Source: an uncultured Prevotellaceae bacterium (GTDB lineage Bacteria; Bacteroidota; Bacteroidia; Bacteroidales; Bacteroidaceae). Taken from it: DNA of 64,000 bases. Shown here one piece after another: positions 57,281 to 64,000 of this stretch; position 1 is the first letter of the stretch; every line of letters starts with the position of its first letter. Below the pieces are notes generated by a model. That model worked only from the letters and a program-made list of their open reading frames with translations, was not told the origin of the DNA and ran no database searches. The stretch lies in assembly GCA_946184125.1 (NCBI GenBank), contig CAMHEL010000004.1, forward strand, positions 1 through 64,000, written 5' to 3'. The translations under genes and the position numbers were made by a program.

Positions 57281-60200
57281 TTATATTTTCTCGACTTTGA
57301 TATTGACTTTCAAATCGAAGAATTTCTTGATTTCCGGTCCATCGTTTTCGGCGAGGATGATGTCGTCGGCGAGCACCTGTGTCCTCACATATCCGTCGAA
57401 GGCCTCGAGTGCTTTGACCACCATGGGCTCCGGCGTGATGGCGAAGCGAATGCGGTCGGTGATTTCAAGCCCGGTCTCCTTTCGCAGGTTCTGCACACGG
57501 TTGATGATTTCGCGTGCCACACCCTCGTTGATGAGCTCATCGGTCAGTTCCACCTCGAGAGCGACGGTGAGGTTGCCCTCGTTGGCCACCAGCCATCCGG
57601 GGATGTCCTCGCTGAAGATTTCCACATCGGCTGCCTCGACGACGACTTCCTGTCCGTCGATGTTGAGCGGCAGTGTCCCCTCAGCCTCGAGACGGTTGAT
57701 GTCGGCCTGAGGCAGGGCGGCCATGGCGGCAGCCACGCCCTTCATCAGCTTGCCATACTTCTTTCCCATGGTACGGAAATTGCACTTCACCTTCTTGACG
57801 AGGAAGCTCTCGCTCTCGGTGAAACGCAGTTCCTTGACATTCACCTCATTGAGGATGATGTCAGCCACCGCTTGTATTCTCTCTTTTTGGAGGCTGTCGG
57901 TGACGGGGATGAGGATGCACTGCAGCGGTTGACGCACCTTGATGTCGGCCTTGCGGCGTAGTGCGAGCACCATGGATGTGATTTTCTGAGCCATCTTGCC
58001 CATGCGTGCCTCCAACTCCTTGTCGATGAGCTGTTCATCGGCGACGGGGAATCGGGTGAGGTGTACGCTGTCGGCCTCTGCCCGCCCAGTGGGGACGGCG
58101 AGGTCAAGATAGAGTCTGTCGGCATAGAATGGTGAGAAGGGTGCGAGCAACTTGGCCACGGTTTCGAGACAGGTGTAAAGTGTCTGATAAGCGCTTAATT
58201 TGTCGCCGTCCATCTCCTTGCCCCAGAAGCGCTTGCGGTTGAGGCGCACATACCAGTTGGAAAGGCTTTCGACGAACTCGTCGATCAGACGTCCGGCCTT
58301 GGTGGGCTCGTAGTCGGCGAGGAAGGTGTCAACGCCCTGGATGAGGGTGTTCAGTTCGGAAATAATCCAGCGGTCGACCTCCGGTCTCTCAGCCACGGGA
58401 ATTTCGGGCTGCGAAAAGTCGAAGCCGTCGACATTGGCATAGAGAGCGAAGAAGGAATAGGTGTTGTAAAGTGTGCCGAAGAGTTTGCGGCGCAGTTCCT
58501 CCACTCCGTTGACATCGAACTTGAGGTTGTCCCACGGTTGCGAGTTGGTCATCATATAGAACCTCAGAGCATCGGCTCCATAGGTGGCGATGGTGTCGAA
58601 GGGGTCGACAGCATTGCCCAGGCGCTTGCTCATCTTGTTGCCTTTGGCATCGAGCACCAGACCGGTGGAGATGACATTGCGGAAAGCGACGCTGTCGAAA
58701 ATCATCGTTCCGATAGCGTGCAGGGTGAAGAACCAACCTCTTGTCTGGTCCACGCCCTCACTGATGAAGTGTGCGGGGAATGCTTTTCCCTTGTCCACGA
58801 GGTCGGCATTCTCGAAGGGATAGTGGATTTGTGCGTAAGGCATCGAACCGGAATCGAACCACACGTCGATGAGGTCGGTCTCCCTCTTCATGGGATGTCC
58901 TTTCGAGGATACGAGCACAATCTGGTCGACATAAGGTCTGTGGAGGTCGATGCGGTCATAATTCTCTTTGGAATAGTCGCCTGGCACAAAGCCTTTGTCA
59001 CGAAGAGGATTGGATGTCATGACACCAGCCTCCACGGCTTTGTCGATTTCCTTGAAGAGTTGTTCCACCGAACCGATGCAAAGAGTCTCGCCATCCTCCT
59101 CACTGACCCAGATGGGCAGCGGGGTGCCCCAGAAGCGGCTCCGGCTGAGGTTCCAGTCATTGAGGTTCTCCAACCAGTTGCCGAAGCGGCCTGTACCGGT
59201 GGATTCGGGCTTCCAGTTGATTTTGAGGTTGAGTTCCGACATGCGCTCCTTGCAGGCCGTGCTGCGGATGAACCAGCTGTCGAGCGGATAATAAAGCACG
59301 GGCTTGTCGGTGCGCCAGCAATGTGGATAGTTGTGCTCATGCTTCTCAATCTTGAAGGCCTTGTTCTCTTCCTTGAGGTCGAGACAGATGAGGACATCGA
59401 GCGACATGTCTTTCTCGGTGAGCTTCTCGTCGTAGGCGTTCTTCACGAAATGTCCGGCATACCTGCTCCACAGTGGAACGTCGATATATTGTGCCACGAA
59501 GTCAGGGTCGAGGTCCTCGGTGAGGAAATATTTACCCTGGAAATCGACGACGGGCCTCTGATGTCCCTGCTTGTCGACCATGACGATGGGTGGTACCCCA
59601 GCCTTCTTGGCGACCATGGCGTCGTCGGCACCAAAGTTAGGTGCGATATGTACGATACCCGTACCGTCGTCAGTGGTGACGTAGCTTCCGGGAATCACTC
59701 GGAATGCTCCCTCCCCAATGGGTTTGACCATGGGCATGAGTTGTTGGTAGCCCATTCCCTCGAGGTCGGTGCCTTTGTAGTGTGCCACCACCTTCCAGGG
59801 GATGACCTTGTCGCCTTTGGAGTAAGCCATGAGGTCGGCATCGCGCCCCTTCTCGTTGAAATAGGCAGAGAGGCGTGCCTCGGCGAGAACCACGGTGATG
59901 GGTTCGCCGGTATAGGGGTTGTAGGTGGCAACTGCCACATAGTCGATTTTCGGTCCGACGCAGAGTGCCGAGTTGGCGGCAAGGGTCCAAGGTGTAGTGG
60001 TCCATGCGAGGAAATAGGGTTTTCCCCATTCAGCCATCTCGGGCTTCGGGTTGGTCATGGCAAACTGCGCGGTGCAGGTGGTGTCCTTCACAATGCGGTA
60101 GCAGCCCGGCTGGTTGAGCTCATGGCTCGACAAGCCTGTTCCGGCGGCGGGAGAATAGGGCTGGATGGTGTAGCCCTTGTAGAGCAGTCCTTTGTTATAG

Positions 60201-60718
60201 AATTGCTGGAGGAGCCACCAGAGGGTCTCTATGTATTTATTGTCGTAGGTGATGTATGGGTTGTCGAGGTCCACCCAGTAGCCAATCTTCTCGGTGAGCT
60301 CGTCCCATTCGGCGGTGAACATCATCACATCCTCGCGGCAGCGGCGGTTGTAGTCCTCGACGGTGATGTAACGAGGGCTCTCGGGGTTGTCGATGTCAGC
60401 CTTGGTGATGCCGAGACTCTTCTCCACGCCGAGTTCCACAGGCAGTCCGTGGGTGTCCCATCCTGCCTTGCGGCGCACCTGGAAGCCCTTCATCGTCTTG
60501 TAGCGGTTGAAGGTGTCTTTGATGGTGCGTGCCAGCACATGATGTATTCCTGGATGGCCATTGGCCGATGGCGGGCCTTCGTAAAACACAAACTCTGGGC
60601 ATCCCTCACGCTCCTCGACGGAACGCCTGAAGATGTCGCCTCTTTTCCACTGTTCCAGCACCTGATTATTGATTTCAGTCAGGTTGAGTTGCTCGTACTG
60701 GGCAAATTTCTTGGCCAT
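57281..60718 (-). CDS. ileS: Isoleucyl-tRNA synthetase, type 2, with a swapped HIGH motif
   Basis: This 1145-residue class I synthetase charges tRNA-Ile. The N-terminal PPSANGHPGIHHVLARTIKD segment aligns with the HIGH region; residues 57-60 read GIHH where HxGH is expected. TIKD, followed by RRKAGWDTHGLPVELGVEK, fits the IleRS2 clade. KMSKR is at 695-699 and the CP1 editing domain is present between. Length is at the upper end of the family, and no zinc ribbon is apparent at the C-terminus. Type 2 enzymes are less sensitive to mupirocin. It heads an operon with the DksA-like gene and lspA. A -7 element lies 72 bases upstream. Confidence 0.95.
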   Translation of the reverse strand: MAKKFAQYEQLNLTEINNQVLEQWKRGDIFRRSVEEREGCPEFVFYEGPPSANGHPGIHHVLARTIKDTFNRYKTMKGFQVRRKAGWDTHGLPVELGVEKSLGITKADIDNPESPRYITVEDYNRRCREDVMMFTAEWDELTEKIGYWVDLDNPYITYDNKYIETLWWLLQQFYNKGLLYKGYTIQPYSPAAGTGLSSHELNQPGCYRIVKDTTCTAQFAMTNPKPEMAEWGKPYFLAWTTTPWTLAANSALCVGPKIDYVAVATYNPYTGEPITVVLAEARLSAYFNEKGRDADLMAYSKGDKVIPWKVVAHYKGTDLEGMGYQQLMPMVKPIGEGAFRVIPGSYVTTDDGTGIVHIAPNFGADDAMVAKKAGVPPIVMVDKQGHQRPVVDFQGKYFLTEDLDPDFVAQYIDVPLWSRYAGHFVKNAYDEKLTEKDMSLDVLICLDLKEENKAFKIEKHEHNYPHCWRTDKPVLYYPLDSWFIRSTACKERMSELNLKINWKPESTGTGRFGNWLENLNDWNLSRSRFWGTPLPIWVSEEDGETLCIGSVEQLFKEIDKAVEAGVMTSNPLRDKGFVPGDYSKENYDRIDLHRPYVDQIVLVSSKGHPMKRETDLIDVWFDSGSMPYAQIHYPFENADLVDKGKAFPAHFISEGVDQTRGWFFTLHAIGTMIFDSVAFRNVISTGLVLDAKGNKMSKRLGNAVDPFDTIATYGADALRFYMMTNSQPWDNLKFDVNGVEELRRKLFGTLYNTYSFFALYANVDGFDFSQPEIPVAERPEVDRWIISELNTLIQGVDTFLADYEPTKAGRLIDEFVESLSNWYVRLNRKRFWGKEMDGDKLSAYQTLYTCLETVAKLLAPFSPFYADRLYLDLAVPTGRAEADSVHLTRFPVADEQLIDKELEARMGKMAQKITSMVLALRRKADIKVRQPLQCILIPVTDSLQKERIQAVADIILNEVNVKELRFTESESFLVKKVKCNFRTMGKKYGKLMKGVAAAMAALPQADINRLEAEGTLPLNIDGQEVVVEAADVEIFSEDIPGWLVANEGNLTVALEVELTDELINEGVAREIINRVQNLRKETGLEITDRIRFAITPEPMVVKALEAFDGYVRTQVLADDIILAENDGPEIKKFFDLKVNIKVEKI

Positions 60719-60789
60719 TTTCTCTATCCTTAATTGGTTTTATACAATATGAAAGCACCCCAAAACGGAGAGTTTTCCAATTTAGGGTG

Positions 60790-60797
60790 CAAAATTA
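60790..60797 (-). promoter_or_regulatory. -7 element of the ileS operon
   Basis: The minus strand reads TAATTTTG (TAnnTTTG), 72 bases before the ileS ATG. No -33 element was seen at standard distance. Confidence 0.5.
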
Positions 60798-60880
60798 CAA
60801 AAAAAACACCATTTACCCCTTTGCAGCCGAAAAAACTTTATCGTTTTAATATTTTTTGCGAATCGGGAAACTCAACCTTT

Positions 60881-61552
60881 CTATTTCACCATGATTTTAT
60901 TCCCAACTCTGACCAAGGGCAAAGCGTCTTTGAAATGCTCTTTCAGTTCCTCGTCGGTGATGGGATAGAATTTGATGGTCAGGGCACGGGGGAACCGATT
61001 GAAGAAGGGGTCAAGAGACCCATACCATTTCCATTCCGCAACATCGGGGGCACGGGATACCTGGTCCCACAACTGGAATAGACGGGTTTTGGCAGAGATG
61101 AGAATGACATTTCGATTGTCGCGCAGCCTCATCACGCAGATATAGTGCTCGCGTATCTCTGTATCCCTGTCAAAGTCCTCTTCGGTTGACTTATATTTGA
61201 CATTGATGTTTCGATTGAAACGGGCATTGATGTCATTCATCATTTTGGTGAATATTACCCCGTGAGGAGAAGTGTCCTGCATCTGATTTGATAAAATATA
61301 ATAATGTATCATCTCATGCAGGATAGTATCTTCCACCTCGCTTTCTGGCATATCAATCAACGTACTTATTTTGAATACAAAATCAAAATATTGCGACGTG
61401 CCATCGGGATTCCTTTTTCTTCGATAAGTTACCGCACCAAGAAACCTGCGTGCACGACTAAGTTTGAAGGGAAGTGGTTTCAACTTCCCTTCAAAACATA
61501 GTTTGTTATATTCGTCAAACTTCTGTTTGACATAATTGATTGTTGGGCGCAT
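60881..61552 (-). CDS. SprT-like zinc metalloprotein
   Basis: This 223-residue protein has the SprT-like HExxH site at residues 79-83 (LHEMIHYYI), with His97 in TSPHG as the likely third ligand. The N-terminal half (VKQKFDEYNKLCFEGKLKPLPFKLSRARRFLGAVTY) matches the SprT-like domain, and the C-terminal half has a beta-rich part ending PLVRVGNKIMVK. The family includes eukaryotic Spartan proteases, but bacterial roles are poorly known. It starts 29 bases after the GH2 gene stops and may be read through from it, though the two functions look unrelated. Confidence 0.85.
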   Translation of the reverse strand: MRPTINYVKQKFDEYNKLCFEGKLKPLPFKLSRARRFLGAVTYRRKRNPDGTSQYFDFVFKISTLIDMPESEVEDTILHEMIHYYILSNQMQDTSPHGVIFTKMMNDINARFNRNINVKYKSTEEDFDRDTEIREHYICVMRLRDNRNVILISAKTRLFQLWDQVSRAPDVAEWKWYGSLDPFFNRFPRALTIKFYPITDEELKEHFKDALPLVRVGNKIMVK

Positions 61553-61581
61553 ATCGGTTGTAGTATGTCAACATTCAATGT

Positions 61582-63978
61582 TTACTTTTCCACACGGAGT
61601 GAAATCTGCTTGGCCATTTTGTTGTTTTTTGTATCTTTGACCTTCAAAATGATGTCGCCTGGGGTTTTACCTGCCTGGACGACGACGACAAGCTGTCCGT
61701 GGAAAAGGCGCATGGTGGGCTGGGTGAATGGCTCGAGCGAGGTGGCGTCGCCATTGCACACCGCCTTGAAGGCCCCTACTCCATCCACCTCGAAAGACAG
61801 TTGCTGGTCGGCATCAGGGACAAGCGTTCCGTCCTTGTCGACCATGCTCACAGTGACGAAAGCCAGGTCGTCGGCTCCGGCACGGAGGGTGTTCCTGTCG
61901 GCCTCCAGTTTCAGTTCGGCAGGTTTTCCTGCTGTGCGCAGGGTCTTCTCACCTGCCACACGTCCGGCACTGTCGTATGCTACCACACGTATCTCACCAG
62001 GCTGGTAAGTCACATCGTTCCACCTCAGCCTATAACGGTCGAGACGCGAAGAGGCATTTTTCGAGATGCGCCCCATGCTCTTACCGTTGACGAAGAGTTC
62101 TGCCGAAGGACAGTCGGTGTAGCAATACACTGGCGTTGTCTTTCCCTCACGTCCTGGCCACGTCCAGTGTGGCAGCACATGCAAGGTGTGCTCTTTGGTG
62201 TTCCACCTGCTGCGATAGAGGTAGTAGCGGTCTTTGGGCAATCCCGCCAAGTCGCAGATGCCAAAATAACTCGACCGCGAGGGCCAGTAACCATCATAGG
62301 GCGTTGGCTCGCCCAGATAGTCGTAGCCCGTCCACACAAACTCGCCGATGACCCATGGGTAGTCGTCCTGGGCGCGCCAGTCATCATCGGGCAAGTTGCT
62401 CCACGAGCAATACTCAGTGTCGTAGCTCGAGCACTGTCCGTCGGGATAGACGGCATGGTCGGACACCTCGACAGGAAATTTGTAGACCCCGCGTGAGCTC
62501 ACTGTTGAGGCTGTTTCCGAACCGAGCAGGAAACCCTGAGGCAACTGCTTGATGTTGTTTTCATACTTGTGGACGCGATAGTTGAACCCAGGCACGTCCA
62601 TCACCTGAGCGAAGCCCGACTTCAGGGCAGCCTCGGCTCTGTCCATACCTTGTGTGACGGGGCGCGTGGGGTCGAGGTCGTGGCACAATTGCTGCAGGTG
62701 ACGTGAAATCTCACGACCCTCTTCGCTCCACTGTTCAGGGATTTCGTTGCCGATGCTCCACATCACCACCGAGGGATGGTTGCGGTGGTTGAGGACCAGA
62801 TTGGTGATGTCACGGTCGGCCCACTCCTTGAAGAACCGGGCATAGCCATTCTTGCACTTGGGATAAATCCACATGTCGAAACTCTCGGCCATGACCATCA
62901 TGCCCATCGAGTCGCAAACCTCCATCTGCATGGTTGAGGGCATGTTGTGTGCCGTGCGTATGGCATCGCATCCCATTTCCTTCATCGTGCGCACCTGCCT
63001 GATGAGAGCAGCCTTGTTGACGGCGGCTCCGAGAGATCCCAAGTCATGATGGAGGCAGACGCCTTTGATTTTCCGCGACTGTCCGTTGAGTTGGAATCCA
63101 TGTTCCTTGTCCGCCGCGACGGTGCGTATGCCCACCTTGGTGATTTTCTCGTCAATCAGGGAAAGATTTCTGAAGACGCGTACCTCCAAATCATATAAAT
63201 AAGGAGACTCAGGTGACCACAGCTGCGGTTTCTTCACCACGAGTCGGTCTTGGAAAGCCCCATCGCCGCCTAAAGGGGCATGCGACTGAGCCACGATATA
63301 CCCCTTACGGTCGCGGAGCGTCACATCGATGGCCATGACACCCGTCATACAACCTTTGACACCGGCAGCCACCTGTATTTCTGCCTCCCCGTTTCCGATG
63401 CTGAGCGTTCGGAAATAAGTCGCCCAGTCGTCAAGCATCGCATCCTCGCCGAGAATGAGTTTCACGGGCCGGTAGATGCCACCTCCCGGGTACCACCTGC
63501 TGCTTTCCTCCATGTTGTTGAGACTCACCTCGATGGTGTTGGCCCCAGCGTGCAGGAACGAAGCGGCATCAATGCGGAAAGCATTGTAGCCGTATGCCCA
63601 TGAGCCCGCCACACGTCCGTTGATGCGTACCACAGGTTCGCTCATCGCCCCATCGAACACCAGCTGTGCCATCTGTGGCACTTTGGCAAGGGTCACCGTG
63701 GTACGATAGAAGCCACGTCCTATCCATGGCAATGCCCCAGAGCGTCCCGACTTCTCTGATTTCTCTTTTTCACCATTCTGTTCGATGGCTACGACTTGGA
63801 GGTCCCATTTCTTGTCGAAAGGTCCGCCGATGGCCCAGTCGTGAGGCACAGTGACGCTTTGCCATTCCACGCTGTCGCGTGAGAACAGCCATCCGTCGGA
63901 GAGTGTGATTTCCTGTCGGCCCTGGGCCATGCTCAGCATGGGAGCAGCAAGCAACAGAGCGATGAACTTTCTTCTCAT
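61582..63978 (-). CDS. GH2 beta-galactosidase-like enzyme with DUF4982-type C-terminus, secreted
   Basis: This 798-residue protein has a signal peptide ending PMLSMAQ. The GH2 order is jelly-roll domain (WQSVTVPHDWAIGGPFD), Ig-like domain, TIM barrel with acid/base Glu412 in SIGNEIPEQW and nucleophile Glu546 in GEFVWTGYDYLGEPTPY, followed by a sandwich region and a last domain (VTVSMVDKDGTLVPDADQ). The barrel part PTPYDGYWPSRSSYFGICDLAG is typical of the DUF4982-containing GH2 group. Substrate may be a beta-galactoside or beta-mannoside-type bond; the family cannot be split further by eye. It lacks a T9SS-like tail. The gene is complete, with only 22 bases before the window edge. Confidence 0.92.
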   Translation of the reverse strand: MRRKFIALLLAAPMLSMAQGRQEITLSDGWLFSRDSVEWQSVTVPHDWAIGGPFDKKWDLQVVAIEQNGEKEKSEKSGRSGALPWIGRGFYRTTVTLAKVPQMAQLVFDGAMSEPVVRINGRVAGSWAYGYNAFRIDAASFLHAGANTIEVSLNNMEESSRWYPGGGIYRPVKLILGEDAMLDDWATYFRTLSIGNGEAEIQVAAGVKGCMTGVMAIDVTLRDRKGYIVAQSHAPLGGDGAFQDRLVVKKPQLWSPESPYLYDLEVRVFRNLSLIDEKITKVGIRTVAADKEHGFQLNGQSRKIKGVCLHHDLGSLGAAVNKAALIRQVRTMKEMGCDAIRTAHNMPSTMQMEVCDSMGMMVMAESFDMWIYPKCKNGYARFFKEWADRDITNLVLNHRNHPSVVMWSIGNEIPEQWSEEGREISRHLQQLCHDLDPTRPVTQGMDRAEAALKSGFAQVMDVPGFNYRVHKYENNIKQLPQGFLLGSETASTVSSRGVYKFPVEVSDHAVYPDGQCSSYDTEYCSWSNLPDDDWRAQDDYPWVIGEFVWTGYDYLGEPTPYDGYWPSRSSYFGICDLAGLPKDRYYLYRSRWNTKEHTLHVLPHWTWPGREGKTTPVYCYTDCPSAELFVNGKSMGRISKNASSRLDRYRLRWNDVTYQPGEIRVVAYDSAGRVAGEKTLRTAGKPAELKLEADRNTLRAGADDLAFVTVSMVDKDGTLVPDADQQLSFEVDGVGAFKAVCNGDATSLEPFTQPTMRLFHGQLVVVVQAGKTPGDIILKVKDTKNNKMAKQISLRVEK

Positions 63979-64000
63979 AATTGTTTGATTTGAGTTTTTG

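Noticed and set aside
58538-60733. A 731-codon open frame opposite ileS
   Set aside because: ileS has all its catalytic motifs in the other strand, and the opposite frame looks like no protein family and has an unnatural composition.
60755-60790. Hairpin-like GCACCC...GGGTGC ahead of ileS, considered as a leader attenuator or riboswitch
   Set aside because: One arm overlaps the predicted -7 box, so the transcript would contain only part of it. No T-box signature was seen.

Overview
The window looks like a chromosomal segment of a Bacteroidota bacterium, most likely a Prevotella/Segatella-type member of the Prevotellaceae. The evidence is internal: promoters of the TAnnTTTG (-7) type, little sign of Shine-Dalgarno sequences, a complete six-gene Na+-pumping NADH:quinone oxidoreductase, fimbrillin-like and BspA-like surface proteins, a GH97 enzyme, a DUF4296 lipoprotein beside lspA, and several secreted proteins ending in the short GIYI-x-x-GKK tail typical of type IX secretion (T9SS) cargo. 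No rRNA, tRNA, CRISPR array, phage or insertion sequence was recognised.

Layout. 1-1.7 kb: 3' part of a GH5 glucanase-like enzyme and a GNAT acetyltransferase. 1.8-5.8 kb (-): a large secreted GH2 beta-galactosidase with C-terminal carbohydrate-binding and sorting modules. 5.9-18.6 kb (+): a four-gene surface locus with its own promoter and terminator, encoding a 3418-residue multidomain secreted protein, a lipoprotein, a fimbrillin-like protein carrying one dockerin-like EF-hand loop, and a 74-residue acidic-tailed peptide. This is the most interesting and least described part of the window. 18.7-20.3 kb: an EamA transporter and a YjbQ-family protein. 20.3-26.2 kb (-): nqrABCDEF. 26.3-33.5 kb (+): a TamB/AsmA-like envelope protein, a Bcp peroxiredoxin and an ADP-forming acyl-CoA synthetase. 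33.6-37.4 kb: GH97 (-) and a short carboxylesterase (+), separated by a 193-bp MITE-like foldback element. 37.5-40.8 kb: carB. 41-45 kb: an AT-rich T9SS-type secreted protein, a small LRR protein and a flotillin.

44.9-51.3 kb (-): lacI-type regulator, altronate dehydratase uxaA, NhaC antiporter, an unknown protein and a GH28 pectinase. Together these suggest a galacturonate/pectin utilisation locus, although uxaB, uxaC and the KDG enzymes are not in the window. 51.3-60.7 kb (-): an FMN-binding exported protein, then an apparent housekeeping/envelope operon read as ileS, a Cys-less DksA/TraR-like protein, lspA, a DUF4296 lipoprotein, an M23 peptidase and a C69 dipeptidase. 60.9-64 kb (-): a SprT-like metalloprotein and a second GH2 enzyme.

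Polysaccharide-degrading enzymes (GH5, two GH2, GH97, GH28 and an esterase) are spread over the window without any susC/susD pair, so none of them forms a classical complete polysaccharide utilisation locus here. Energy metabolism is represented by the sodium pump, with the NhaC-type Na+/H+ exchanger as a possible user of the sodium gradient.
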